Shown here: piece by piece, positions 40,342-48,432 of the stretch
Layout: each line of letters starts with the position of its first letter
How positions within the stretch are numbered: position 1 is the stretch's first letter
From: Polaromonas sp.
GTDB lineage: Bacteria > Pseudomonadota > Gammaproteobacteria > Burkholderiales > Burkholderiaceae_C
DNA length: 64,000 bases
NCBI GenBank assembly: GCA_028292745.1
Contig: JAQGLT010000024.1
Span: 1 to 64,000, forward strand
Direction: 5' to 3'
The notes under the pieces: model-generated
The model's input: only the letters and a program-made list of their open reading frames with translations
Told to the model about the DNA's origin: nothing
Database searches by the model: none
Made by a program: the position numbers and the translations under genes

Positions 40342-40850
40342 AATCCACGTCCTCTGCTGCTGTTGCCTGCGGCTTTTTACTTTGCTTGACCAGCATGGCT
40401 TGGGCCCAGTTTGCAGCGGAGGAGCCGGAGTGGAAAGAATCGGAGGTTCCACTACCGCCTCTTGTGGAGATGAGCAGGCTTGTCAATTTTGAAGTCTCCC
40501 CCAACGCTTCCCTGGTGTATGGCGTTGATCCCGTGTCCATCAGTATTTCAAAGAGCGACGGCGTGGTGCGCTATGTCGTGGTCGCCTCCAACGCCACTGG
40601 TGCGCGCAATGTGATGTATGAAGGCATACGCTGCGCTACGGGTGAATTCAAGACCTATGCCCGCTATTCGTCCGAGGGACCATGGAACATGGTCAACAAA
40701 CCGCAATGGCAAACCATGTTTGGAAATATGCCGTCCAAACACGCCTTGCGTTTGGCTGCTGCGGGGGTTTGTGACAATGCGGTGCCTACGGCCTCGGTCA
40801 GGGAAATCGTCAGTCGGCTGAAAAATCCAAATTTCAGGATAACGAACTAG
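40338..40850 (+). CDS. CNP1-like exported protein of unknown function
   Basis: This 170-residue protein has a Sec signal peptide (cleavage likely after AWA, residue 23). The mature part begins [18 protein letters not shown] and resembles the CNP1-like family of Betaproteobacteria, which has no assigned function. Conserved features are [35 protein letters not shown] and two Cys that could form a disulfide (near 99 and 145). Its start overlaps the rppH stop (ATGA), so it is translationally coupled to rppH. Confidence 0.8.
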   Translation: MKSTSSAAVACGFLLCLTSMAWAQFAAEEPEWKESEVPLPPLVEMSRLVNFEVSPNASLVYGVDPVSISISKSDGVVRYVVVASNATGARNVMYEGIRCATGEFKTYARYSSEGPWNMVNKPQWQTMFGNMPSKHALRLAAAGVCDNAVPTASVREIVSRLKNPNFRITN

Positions 40851-40889
40851 GCGTAACGCCCCTGCACGGCCTGAATCATTAACCGGCAG

Positions 40890-42026
40890 TTAACGATTCA
40901 AAATCAAGTTGGTGCGATGAACCATTTCCGACTCAGCGGTGTAACCCAGTAGTTTTTCAAATTCTGCTGACACTTTTCGGCATATCAGCCGAGCTTCGGC
41001 GCTGGAGTAGTTGGCCAGTCCGCGTGCGATTTCAGTACCATCGGCATCTCTAATCGCAATCACGTCACCGCGTGAAAAATCACCTTGAACGCCTGTCATG
41101 CCAATGGGCAGCAAACTCTTGCCATGGTCGCGTACCTTGCTTGCCGCGCCCGGGTCTACCGAGACCGATCCCCGTAGTTGTAAATGATCGGCCATCCACT
41201 GCTTTCTTGCCTGCATCTTTTGGGTTTGCGCGACCAGCAGCGTGCCGATGGCTTCGCCTCGGATCAACCGTATCAATGCCTCAGGTTCGCGCCCCCAGGC
41301 AATGACCGTCGAGGCGCCTGAGCCGGCGGCCCGTTTGGCCGCCAGAATCTTGGTGATCATGCCGCCCCGACCGATGCTTGAACCTGCGCCACCTGCCATC
41401 GCTTCAAGCGACGGATCGCCAGCCTTGGCTTCATGCACGAACTGGGCACCCGGGTCTTTGCGCGGATCTGCGGTGTAGAGCCCTTTTTGGTCGGTCAGAA
41501 TGATGAGCAAGTCGGCTTCAACCAGATTGGCCACCAATGCGCCCAAGGTGTCGTTGTCGCCAAACTTGATTTCGTCATTGACCACAGTGTCGTTCTCATT
41601 GATGACCGGAACCACGCCCAGCTGCAGCAAGGTCAGCAAAGTAGAGCGGGCATTCAGGTAGCGCTCGCGGTCAGCCAGGTCGGCATGGGTCAACAGGACC
41701 TGCGCACTGCCAATGCCGTTTTCGCGCAACTTGGTTTCATACATCTGAACCAAGCCCATTTGCCCCACAGCGGCTGCGGCCTGCAATTCGTTGATCGCCC
41801 TGGGACGCAGATTCCAGCCAAGACGCTTCATGCCTTCAGCGATGGCGCCACTGCTTACCATGATGACTTCGCGGCCACCCTTGGCCAGCGCTGCCAGTTG
41901 CTCGCACCAGTGGCCAATGGCTGCCGCATCCAGTCCCCGCCCTTCATTGGTGACCAGGCTGGACCCCACCTTGACCACAATGCGTTTGGCGTTGCGCAGA
42001 ATAGGGGAGCCTGTTGGGTTGTGCAT
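40890..42026 (-). CDS. proB: Glutamate 5-kinase
   Basis: ProB phosphorylates glutamate in the first step of proline synthesis and is the usual target of proline feedback inhibition. The 378-residue protein has an N-terminal amino-acid kinase domain beginning [19 protein letters not shown], with [20 protein letters not shown] and [19 protein letters not shown]-terminal PUA domain covers about residues 280-375. It lies 99 bp downstream of obgE on the same strand, with an interspersed repeat between them. Confidence 0.96.
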   Translation of the reverse strand: MHNPTGSPILRNAKRIVVKVGSSLVTNEGRGLDAAAIGHWCEQLAALAKGGREVIMVSSGAIAEGMKRLGWNLRPRAINELQAAAAVGQMGLVQMYETKLRENGIGSAQVLLTHADLADRERYLNARSTLLTLLQLGVVPVINENDTVVNDEIKFGDNDTLGALVANLVEADLLIILTDQKGLYTADPRKDPGAQFVHEAKAGDPSLEAMAGGAGSSIGRGGMITKILAAKRAAGSGASTVIAWGREPEALIRLIRGEAIGTLLVAQTQKMQARKQWMADHLQLRGSVSVDPGAASKVRDHGKSLLPIGMTGVQGDFSRGDVIAIRDADGTEIARGLANYSSAEARLICRKVSAEFEKLLGYTAESEMVHRTNLILNR

Positions 42027-42038
42027 TTATAGAGTTTT

Positions 42039-42083
42039 AAGGCGCTAGCGCATTAAGCACGAGTACTTAATGCTATTAAATTA
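42039..42083 (+). repeat. Short palindromic interspersed repeat, proB-obgE gap
   Basis: AAGGCGCTAGCGC, then GCTATTAAATTAAG, in the forward orientation. Here an extra 8-bp perfect inverted repeat (GCATTAAG / CTTAATGC, 42050-42073) makes up the centre, unlike in other copies. The right terminal palindrome is degraded. Confidence 0.6.
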
Positions 42084-42125
42084 AGAGTAAAAGAAGCTCG
42101 TCGGCTGCCAGAGCACAAACGGGCA

Positions 42126-43220
42126 TTAATTGGAAGCTGGCGAGGCAGGCGGTTCAGGGGGGAGTTCGACAAACCGAGGGTCAATCTCTGGCTCGGGCTG
42201 CTCGCTTTTCTGGACCTTTTTGACGTGCTGGTAAATCGTCTTGACGAGTTGTTCGCAGCCTTCACGCGTCAGTGCGGAAATTTCAAAGACAGGACCCTTG
42301 AACTTCAAGCGCTTGACAAAATCTTTCACGACAGCTACGCGCTCGTCGGCATCGATCATGTCAAGTTTGTTCAGCACCAGCCAGCGTGGCTTTTTATAAA
42401 GGGCTTCGTCGTACTTTTTAAGTTCGCCCACGATGGCCTTGGCCTGCGCGACTGGATCAACGCCTTCGTCAAAAGGCGCCAGATCCACGATATGCAGCAA
42501 CAGGCGGGTACGCTGGAGATGCCGCAAAAACAAATGGCCCAACCCTGCGCCTTCTGATGCGCCTTCAATCAGTCCGGGCAAATCCGCCACGACAAAGCTC
42601 TGCTCGGGCCCGACGCGAACCACGCCCAGATTGGGGTGCAGCGTGGTGAAAGGATAGTCGGCAATTCGAGGCCGCGCATTGGAGACGGCCGAGATAAAGG
42701 TGGATTTACCGGCATTGGGCATGCCAAGCAAGCCGACATCGGCCAGCACTTTCAACTCCAGCTTCAGGCTTTTTCGATCGCCCGGCCAACCCGGAGTCTT
42801 GCTGCGCGGCGCACGGTTGGTCGAGCTTTTAAAACGGAGATTGCCAAATCCGCCATCGCCGCCCTTGGCGATCAGCACCTGCTCGCCCGGCACCAGAAGT
42901 TCAAAAAGAACCTCGCCGGTTTCGGCATCGGTCAGGATGGTGCCCACAGGCATTTTCAGGATGATGTCATCGCCTTTGGCGCCGAACATGTCCGAGCCCA
43001 TGCCGTGCCCACCATTACGGGCTTCATGGCGCCGTGAAAACCGAAAGTCCACCAGGGTATTGAGATTGATGTCGGCAACCGCATACACATGGCCACCGCG
43101 CCCGCCGTCGCCACCATTCGGCCCGCCGAACTCTTTGTATTTTTCGTGGCTGAAGGAGACGCAGCCGCTCCCGCCATCGCCGGCGGCGATGTCAATATAA
43201 GCTTCGTCAACAAATTTCAT
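42126..43220 (-). CDS. obgE: Obg-family GTPase
   Basis: ObgE is an essential GTPase involved in 50S ribosome assembly and the stress response. The 364-residue protein has the glycine-rich Obg fold (about 1-158), with [21 protein letters not shown] and [15 protein letters not shown]. The G domain follows, with G1 [11 protein letters not shown]3 [16 protein letters not shown] and G4 NKLD. The C-terminal 30 residues are acidic and Pro-rich, as is common in the family. A terminator separates it from rpmA upstream, so it probably has its own promoter or depends on read-through. Confidence 0.96.
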   Translation of the reverse strand: MKFVDEAYIDIAAGDGGSGCVSFSHEKYKEFGGPNGGDGGRGGHVYAVADINLNTLVDFRFSRRHEARNGGHGMGSDMFGAKGDDIILKMPVGTILTDAETGEVLFELLVPGEQVLIAKGGDGGFGNLRFKSSTNRAPRSKTPGWPGDRKSLKLELKVLADVGLLGMPNAGKSTFISAVSNARPRIADYPFTTLHPNLGVVRVGPEQSFVVADLPGLIEGASEGAGLGHLFLRHLQRTRLLLHIVDLAPFDEGVDPVAQAKAIVGELKKYDEALYKKPRWLVLNKLDMIDADERVAVVKDFVKRLKFKGPVFEISALTREGCEQLVKTIYQHVKKVQKSEQPEPEIDPRFVELPPEPPASPASN

Positions 43221-43270
43221 GATGGAATGGGACGCAGGTAGAGCGGTGGATGAAGGACAAGTTTACAAAC

Positions 43271-43296
43271 AAAAAAGCCCCGACAGGTCGGGGCTT
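43271..43296 (-). terminator. Rho-independent terminator after rpmA
   Basis: On the minus strand a perfect 10-bp stem AAGCCCCGAC / GTCGGGGCTT with a 2-base loop is followed by a run of T. It lies 22 bp after the rpmA stop and would end the rplU-rpmA transcript before obgE. Confidence 0.85.
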
Positions 43297-43318
43297 CGAT
43301 GCCATCGAAGTGATCGGA

Positions 43319-43576
43319 TTACGCCGGGGTCACGTTGACGGTGTGTTTGTTCAGTGCGCCCTTGATGGCAAAGGAAACCGAACCGTCGACCAGTGCAAAC
43401 AGCGTATGGTCCTTGCCGATGCCGACATTGACGCCTGGATGGAACTTGGTACCGCGCTGGCGCACGATGATGCTGCCTGCGTTGATGACTTCGCCGCCAA
43501 ATTTCTTGACGCCCAGCATTTTGGGCTGTGAATCACGCCCGTTTCGCGTAGAGCCGCCGCCTTTTTTCTGTGCCAT
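43319..43576 (-). CDS. rpmA: 50S ribosomal protein L27
   Basis: L27 is a 50S subunit protein whose N-terminus reaches the peptidyl transferase centre. The 85-residue protein begins [20 protein letters not shown], with the mature N-terminus of the usual bacterial type and no Firmicutes-like leader, and contains [29 protein letters not shown]. It follows rplU by 27 bp in the standard rplU-rpmA pair. Confidence 0.98.
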   Translation of the reverse strand: MAQKKGGGSTRNGRDSQPKMLGVKKFGGEVINAGSIIVRQRGTKFHPGVNVGIGKDHTLFALVDGSVSFAIKGALNKHTVNVTPA

Positions 43577-43603
43577 TTTCCGTTACTCCTGATACTTTGC
43601 CGC

Positions 43604-43915
43604 TTAACCGACGATGGCGCCGATTTGCAGTTCAGTGAAGTTCTGCCTGTGACCCTGACGCTTCTGGTAGTGCTTGCGACGACGCATTTTGAAAATGCGC
43701 ACCTTGTCGTGCCTGCCATGAGAGATGACTGTGACAGTCACTGTTGCACCTAGCACCAAGGGCGTACCAACCTTGATTGAACTGCCTTCACCGACAGCCA
43801 ACACCTGGTCAATAACGATCTCTTGGCCTACGTCCGCAGTGATCTGTTCTACTTTAATTTTTTCTCCAGCAGCAACTTTGTATTGTTTGCCGCCGGTTTT
43901 TATGACCGCGTACAT
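43604..43915 (-). CDS. rplU: 50S ribosomal protein L21
   Basis: L21 binds 23S rRNA in the 50S subunit. From ATG at 43915 it has 103 residues, beginning [22 protein letters not shown] and containing [21 protein letters not shown]. The longer in-frame reading from 43975 adds 20 residues that overlap the promoter region and is rejected. A strong promoter lies 51-79 bp upstream. Confidence 0.98.
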   Translation of the reverse strand: MYAVIKTGGKQYKVAAGEKIKVEQITADVGQEIVIDQVLAVGEGSSIKVGTPLVLGATVTVTVISHGRHDKVRIFKMRRRKHYQKRQGHRQNFTELQIGAIVG

Positions 43916-43965
43916 ATAAGACCTCGTAAATTGAGTTCTGCGGACGGATTTCCACAGAGCCCAAG

Positions 43966-43994
43966 ATTCTAGCATCCGCTGGTAAAAATGTCCA
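43966..43994 (-). promoter_or_regulatory. Sigma-70 promoter of rplU-rpmA
   Basis: On the minus strand the -35 is TGGACA (43994-43989), the spacer is 17 bp and the -10 is TAGAAT (43971-43966). Both boxes match the consensus at five of six positions. It is back to back with the ispB promoter at 44024-44052. Confidence 0.7.
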
Positions 43995-44023
43995 GATGCG
44001 CCGATTCAGGCTTAATTTCGCTC

Positions 44024-44052
44024 TCAACAGCATAGGCTGGGCTTTCTATAAT
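44024..44052 (+). promoter_or_regulatory. Sigma-70 promoter of ispB
   Basis: A perfect -10 TATAAT (44047-44052) lies 17 bp after a -35-like TCAACA (44024-44029). The ispB start codon is 29 bp downstream of the -10 box. Confidence 0.6.
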
Positions 44053-44081
44053 CTGCGCACACTCAACGTCGGGATTTCCTC

Positions 44082-45065
44082 TTGTCTGCCAATTCTTCAA
44101 GTACCGCCGCTGCTCTTGCGTTGATCGCCGACGATATGAGCGCCATGGATGCAGTGATTGAGCAAAGGCTTCAATCGGAAGTGCCGCTGGTGGCGCAGGT
44201 ATCGCAGTACATCATTGCGGCGGGCGGTAAGCGTTTGCGGCCTGCCTTGGTCCTCCTGATGTGTGGGGCGCTGGATTACCGGGGGGACCAGCGTCTCAAT
44301 CTGGCGGCGGTGGTGGAATTCATTCATACCGCCACCTTGCTGCATGACGATGTTGTGGACGATTCCAAGCTGCGACGCGGCCGCTCGACCGCCAATGAGG
44401 TTTTTGGCAATCCGGCAAGCGTTTTGGTTGGCGACTTTTTATATTCCAGGGCCTTCCAGATGATGGTGGAAGTGGGCGACATGCGCATCATGCAAACCCT
44501 GGCGGAAGCCACCAATGTGATTGCCGAAGGGGAAGTGCTGCAACTGATGAACATGCATGATGCGGCATTGTCGGAGGAAGGTTATCTGCGCGTCATCCGC
44601 TCCAAGACAGCCAAGCTGTTCGAGGCCAGCGCCCGGCTGGCAGCCCTGCTGGCAGGGTCGTCTCCAGCGGTCGAGCAGCATTGCGCGGCCTACGGGCAGG
44701 CGCTGGGCACCGCGTTTCAGGTCATCGATGATGTGCTCGACTATGACGGCGATGTATCGGAAATGGGCAAAAATCTGGGGGACGACCTGCGCGAAGGCAA
44801 AGTCACATTACCACTCATCATTGCCATGCAGCGTGGCGCCGAGGCTGAGCGGACGGCGATCCGGCAGGCAATCGAAACCGGCGACACCGGGAAAATGGCG
44901 CAAATTGTCGCCATCGTGCAGCACACAGGCGCCCTCCAGGCGACGCGGGATGCCGCCGCCGCCGAAGCACAGCGTGCGCTGAATGCCTTGCAAACCTTGC
45001 CCCGCAACCCTTACAGTGATGCCTTGGAGCAACTGGCCTCCCAATTACTGGCCAGACGTTCCTGA
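44082..45065 (+). CDS. ispB: Octaprenyl diphosphate synthase
   Basis: IspB makes the long isoprenoid side chain of ubiquinone by adding isopentenyl units to farnesyl diphosphate. The 327-residue all-alpha prenyltransferase has AGGKRLRPALVLL, the first aspartate-rich motif LLHDDVVDD, and the second in FQVIDDVLDYDGD, with a GKNLGDDLREGKVTLPLI segment. The start codon is TTG (44082). The name octaprenyl assumes ubiquinone-8, as in related bacteria. Next to rplU-rpmA is the common position. Confidence 0.93.
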   Translation: MSANSSSTAAALALIADDMSAMDAVIEQRLQSEVPLVAQVSQYIIAAGGKRLRPALVLLMCGALDYRGDQRLNLAAVVEFIHTATLLHDDVVDDSKLRRGRSTANEVFGNPASVLVGDFLYSRAFQMMVEVGDMRIMQTLAEATNVIAEGEVLQLMNMHDAALSEEGYLRVIRSKTAKLFEASARLAALLAGSSPAVEQHCAAYGQALGTAFQVIDDVLDYDGDVSEMGKNLGDDLREGKVTLPLIIAMQRGAEAERTAIRQAIETGDTGKMAQIVAIVQHTGALQATRDAAAAEAQRALNALQTLPRNPYSDALEQLASQLLARRS

Positions 45066-45079
45066 GCACCAAAGCAGAT

Positions 45080-45156
45080 CGGGGTGTAGCTTAGCCAGGT
45101 AGAGCGCTACGTTCGGGACGTAGAGGCCGGAGGTTCGAATCCTCTCACCCCGACCA
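45080..45156 (+). tRNA. tRNA-Pro (anticodon CGG)
   Basis: This is a cloverleaf of 77 bases with encoded CCA. The acceptor stem is CGGGGTG / CACCCCG, the D-arm has TTAGCCAGGTAGAGC, the anticodon loop is TTCGGGA within stem CTACG / CGTAG, and the T-loop is GTTCGAATC. It starts 14 bp after ispB. Confidence 0.96.
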
Positions 45157-45195
45157 GATTTCATCGGTATCAAGCTGTTGACGAAGTCCAGAGAG

Positions 45196-45253
45196 GGGCA
45201 GGGCCGGACGATAACGCAATCATGCTGATTGGCAAGGGCGCTTGGCCCTGCCC
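45196..45253. repeat. Nested inverted repeat after tRNA-Pro
   Basis: Outer arms GGGCAGGGCC / GGCCCTGCCC (10 bp, perfect) enclose inner arms CAATCA / TGATTG around a 3-base loop, with internal loops of 11 and 12 bases. It has no U-tract directly after it. The rest of the 262-bp gap to gspF holds only an interspersed repeat copy. Confidence 0.6.
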
Positions 45254-45311
45254 AGCGGAGAGCTATAAAAAACGGGGCAGTAGGAAGCTTATCGCGATAA
45301 AGCATCAAAAA

Positions 45312-45364
45312 TGGCTGCAGCGCAGGTGCAGATTGCGCAAGAAGCTATTAATTCAATAGCAAAC
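45312..45364 (+). repeat. Short palindromic interspersed repeat between tRNA-Pro and gspF
   Basis: TGGCTGCAGCGCAGGTG, then TTGCGCAAGAAGCTATTAATTCAATAGC, in the forward orientation. It lies about 55 bp beyond the 3' end of gspF. Confidence 0.75.
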
Positions 45365-45418
45365 AGGCTGCCGCACCGGGGTTGTTGCAACGCTGCGGGT
45401 TTCGCTCTGCTTGCCAAA

Positions 45419-46657
45419 TCACTTTGCCAGCTGGTTCAACTGAATGATCGGCAGCAGCACGGCCAGTACGATCAGCATGACAACAAGACCCATCGCCACG
45501 ATCAGGAGCGGCTCAAGCAGGGTGGCCAGCTGCATCGCCCGGCGCTGTACTTCGGTGCTGAGCTGACGGGCGGCGCGGTCCAGCATCACGGGCAGTTGGC
45601 CGGTCTGCTCGCCTAGCCGGGCAAACATGCTGAGCAACCCCGGAAAACGCTTTTTATGGGCGATTGCCGACGCCAGCGGCGTGCCTTCGCGTACCAGCAC
45701 CAGCGCATCAAGCGCATCGGCGCGCATGGCACGGTTCGACAGGGTGTCGGCCGCTGCCTGCAAGGCCTTGAGAATCGGCACGCCCGCGCCTGCCAGCATC
45801 GCCAGCGTGCCCGCAAAGCGCGCGGCGTTGTAGCCGCGCGAGAGTTTGCCCAGGATGGGCAGTTTCAGCCAGGCCGCATCAAAATTCTCACGAAAAGAGG
45901 CACTAGTCCAGGCGATACGTGCACCAATAGTTATGAAAATAATAGCTAGAAGAATCATCCAGCCCCGGTTACGGACAAAATCGGCCAGCGCCAGCATGAT
46001 GACCGTCAGCATCGGCAAGGCGCGCTTGCTGCCGGCAAACACCTCGGCAACCTGCGGTACGACATAGCCGAGCAGAAACATCACGATGGCGATGGATATC
46101 AGCGTCACGATGGCCGGGTAGAGGGCAGCCCCCACCAGCTGGGCCTTAAGCTCCTGGCTCTGCTCCAGGTCGTCGGCCAGTCGCTCCAGCACCATCCCCA
46201 AATTGCCGCTGTGCTCCCCCGCCCCCACCACGGCGCAGTATGTCGCGGAAAATTCGCGTGGATGCTGGGCCAGGGCGGTGGCGAAGGGCGTACCGCCGTT
46301 GACTTCGGCCCGCAGGTTGGCAACCAGATGGCGCTGGGGCAGATTTTCGGACTCGTCGGCCAGTGCGGTCAGCGCCCGTTCCAGCGGCAGGCCGGACGTC
46401 ACCAGCCCGGCGATCTGGCGGGTCCAGATGGCCAGCGCCGTGGCATTGAACACGCGCTTGCTCCAGAGCGTGACATTCCAGCCCGAGGCAGTGGCCTGCT
46501 GCGCCCGGTTGCTGCCGGCGCCGACAGGCTCCACCGCCAGCGGCACCAGCGCCTGCGCGCGCAGCATGCCGCGGGCAGAGCGGGCGGTGTCTGCCTCGAT
46601 GATGCCCTTGCGGGTAGCCCCCTCGGCGGTCAGGGCTTCGAATGAATAGGCTGGCAT
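45419..46657 (-). CDS. gspF: Type II secretion inner-membrane platform protein GspF
   Basis: GspF is the polytopic platform protein of the type II secretion system, contacting the GspE ATPase and GspL. The 412-residue protein has two GspF domains (about 72-190 and 270-395), each with the conserved FARQIA/FARTLA-like start (here IWTRQIAGLVTSGLPLERAL and ARFAGTLAMLAGAGVPILKAL), and three membrane helices near 170-195, 225-245 and 380-405. It lies 363 bp from gspE, and three repeat units fill the gap. Other genes in the cluster are almost contiguous. Confidence 0.95.
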   Translation of the reverse strand: MPAYSFEALTAEGATRKGIIEADTARSARGMLRAQALVPLAVEPVGAGSNRAQQATASGWNVTLWSKRVFNATALAIWTRQIAGLVTSGLPLERALTALADESENLPQRHLVANLRAEVNGGTPFATALAQHPREFSATYCAVVGAGEHSGNLGMVLERLADDLEQSQELKAQLVGAALYPAIVTLISIAIVMFLLGYVVPQVAEVFAGSKRALPMLTVIMLALADFVRNRGWMILLAIIFITIGARIAWTSASFRENFDAAWLKLPILGKLSRGYNAARFAGTLAMLAGAGVPILKALQAAADTLSNRAMRADALDALVLVREGTPLASAIAHKKRFPGLLSMFARLGEQTGQLPVMLDRAARQLSTEVQRRAMQLATLLEPLLIVAMGLVVMLIVLAVLLPIIQLNQLAK

Positions 46658-46710
46658 GGATGCTCTCGTTAAACGCCCAGCCGCCGCAACGCCGGAGCAG
46701 CAGTTCCATG

Positions 46711-47014
46711 CCAGCCAAAGCCGTGGAACCAGCTTAGCCAGGCCACAGGCGCAGCAGCCCCCTCGAAGGGCAGCGCATTACGCAAAGCGACAAGCATAGG
46801 AGCGTGTCTTCCCCACCAGCCAGGGCCGCGGAACCGGCTTAGCCGGGCCGCAGGCGCAGCGGCCCCCTCGGGGGGCAGCGCATTACGCAAAGCGACAAGC
46901 GTAGAAGCGTGTCTTCCCCACCAGCCGGGGCCGCGGAACCGGCTTAGCCGGGCCGCAGGCGCAGCGGCCCCCTCGGGGGGAAGCGCATTACACGAAGTGA
47001 AAAGCGTGGGGGCC
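46711..47014 (+). repeat. Three tandem 105-bp GC-rich repeat units between gspF and gspE
   Basis: Units start at 46711, 46816 and 46921, giving an exact 105-bp period. Units 2 and 3 are nearly identical, and unit 1 carries several G-to-A type differences. Each has CCGCGGAACCGGCTTAGCCGG, GCAGGCGCAGCGGCCCCCTC and a GCGCATTACGCAAAGCG segment, and several parts are self-complementary. Single copies lie at 9336 and 16386. The whole 363-bp gap (46658-47020) holds only these units and short flanks. Confidence 0.85.
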
Positions 47015-47020
47015 ATATTT

Positions 47021-48430
47021 CTAGTCGCGCGTGACCCGCACCAGTTCCTCGCGGGTGGTGATGCCGGCTTGCACCAGCCGTTCGCCGTCGTCCCGCATCA
47101 GCGTCATGCCGTTTTGCAAGCCGGCTTCGCGCAGCTCGGCTTCGGGCGCCTGGTGGTGAATCTGGGCCCGGATGGCGTCATTGGTCGCCAGCAGTTCGAA
47201 CACGCCGGTGCGGCCCTGGTAGCCGGTCTGGCCGCAGGTCTGGCAGCCCGTGCCCTTGCAGTGAACGCACACCTTGCGCACCAGCCGCTGCGCCAGCACG
47301 CCCAGCAGCGAGGAACTGAGCAAAAACGGCTCGATGCCCATGTCGGTCAGCCGGGTCACGGCGCTGGCGGCATCGTTGGTGTGCAGCGTGGCCAGCACCA
47401 GGTGGCCGGTTAGGGAAGCCTGGATGGCAATCTGCGCGGTCTCGAAGTCACGAATTTCGCCGATCATGATGACGTCCGGATCCTGGCGCAGGATGGCACG
47501 CAGGGCCTTGGCAAAGTCCAGGTCGATCTTGGCATTGACCTGGGTCTGGCCAACGCCGGCCAGCTCGTACTCGATCGGGTCTTCCACCGTCATGATGTTC
47601 TGGCGCCGCGTATCCAGCCGCTCCATGGCGGCATAGAGCGTAGTGGTCTTGCCAGAGCCGGTCGGGCCCGTCACCAGGATGATGCCGTGCGGCTGCGCCA
47701 CCAGCTGCTCGAAACGCGACAGCACATCGCCCTGCATGCCAACGGCTTCCAGGTTGAGGCGGTCGCCACTCTTGTCGAGCAGTCGCAGCACGGCGCGTTC
47801 GCCGTGCGCGCTGGGCAGGGTGCTGACTCGCACGTCCACCGCGCGCGTGCCGATGCGCAAGGAGATGCGGCCGTCCTGTGGCAGTCGTTTTTCGGCAATG
47901 TCCAGCTCGGCCATGATCTTGAGCCGTGAGATCAGCGCCGCGTGCAGCGCCCGGTTGGGCTGCACGACGTTGCGCAGCGAGCCGTCGACCCGGAACCGCA
48001 CGCTGGAATGGCGCTCGTAGGGCTCGATGTGAATATCGCTGGCGCCGTCCCGGGCCGCCTGGGTGAGCAGTGCATTGAGCATGCGGATGATGGGCGCGTC
48101 GTCCGACGTTTCAAGCAAATCCTCGATGGCGGGCAGGGCTTGCATCATCCGCGACAGGTCCACATCGCTTTCGACCTCGCTGATGACGGTTGCGGCGCTG
48201 GACTCGCTTTGGGAATAAGCGACGCTGATGCGTTGCTGAAGCAGCTCGGGCGCTTCGATGCTGATGTGCTGCACATCGAATTTGCGCATCACTTCGCTCA
48301 CGGCGCCGGCCATGCCCGGGCTGTCCAGGCCATGCAGCCACAGGGTCAGGTCGCCGTCGAAGTCTTCGAGCAGCAACTGCTGGCTGCGTGCAAACGCATA
48401 AGGCAAGGGGTACTGCGCAGGGTGCTGCAT
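47021..48430 (-). CDS. gspE: Type II secretion ATPase GspE
   Basis: GspE is the cytoplasmic hexameric ATPase that powers pseudopilus assembly. The 469-residue protein has Walker A GPTGSGKTTTLYAA (about 254-267), the Asp box and Walker B VIMIGEIRDFETAQIA, the His box TGHLVLATLHTNDA and a zinc-binding C-terminal element with CVHCKGTGCQTCG. The N-terminal domain that binds GspL is somewhat short. The start lies 2 bp after the gspD stop. Confidence 0.96.
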   Translation of the reverse strand: MQHPAQYPLPYAFARSQQLLLEDFDGDLTLWLHGLDSPGMAGAVSEVMRKFDVQHISIEAPELLQQRISVAYSQSESSAATVISEVESDVDLSRMMQALPAIEDLLETSDDAPIIRMLNALLTQAARDGASDIHIEPYERHSSVRFRVDGSLRNVVQPNRALHAALISRLKIMAELDIAEKRLPQDGRISLRIGTRAVDVRVSTLPSAHGERAVLRLLDKSGDRLNLEAVGMQGDVLSRFEQLVAQPHGIILVTGPTGSGKTTTLYAAMERLDTRRQNIMTVEDPIEYELAGVGQTQVNAKIDLDFAKALRAILRQDPDVIMIGEIRDFETAQIAIQASLTGHLVLATLHTNDAASAVTRLTDMGIEPFLLSSSLLGVLAQRLVRKVCVHCKGTGCQTCGQTGYQGRTGVFELLATNDAIRAQIHHQAPEAELREAGLQNGMTLMRDDGERLVQAGITTREELVRVTRD

Positions 48431-48432
48431 GG

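Noticed and set aside
45045-45308. An 87-residue minus-strand reading frame over tRNA-Pro, containing RGERIRTSGLYVPNVALY
   Set aside because: It is the reverse translation of the tRNA-Pro gene, a well-known false protein.
45080-45420. Integration site or island at tRNA-Pro
   Set aside because: No duplicated tRNA end, integrase or change in gene content is visible.
46711-47014. CRISPR-like array
   Set aside because: The units are contiguous 105-bp tandem repeats without unique spacers, and no cas genes are present.
46669-47016. A minus-strand frame of 115 codons with repeated Ala/Pro/Arg blocks
   Set aside because: It only translates the three 105-bp repeat units, which are exactly divisible by 3, so the frame stays open by arithmetic.
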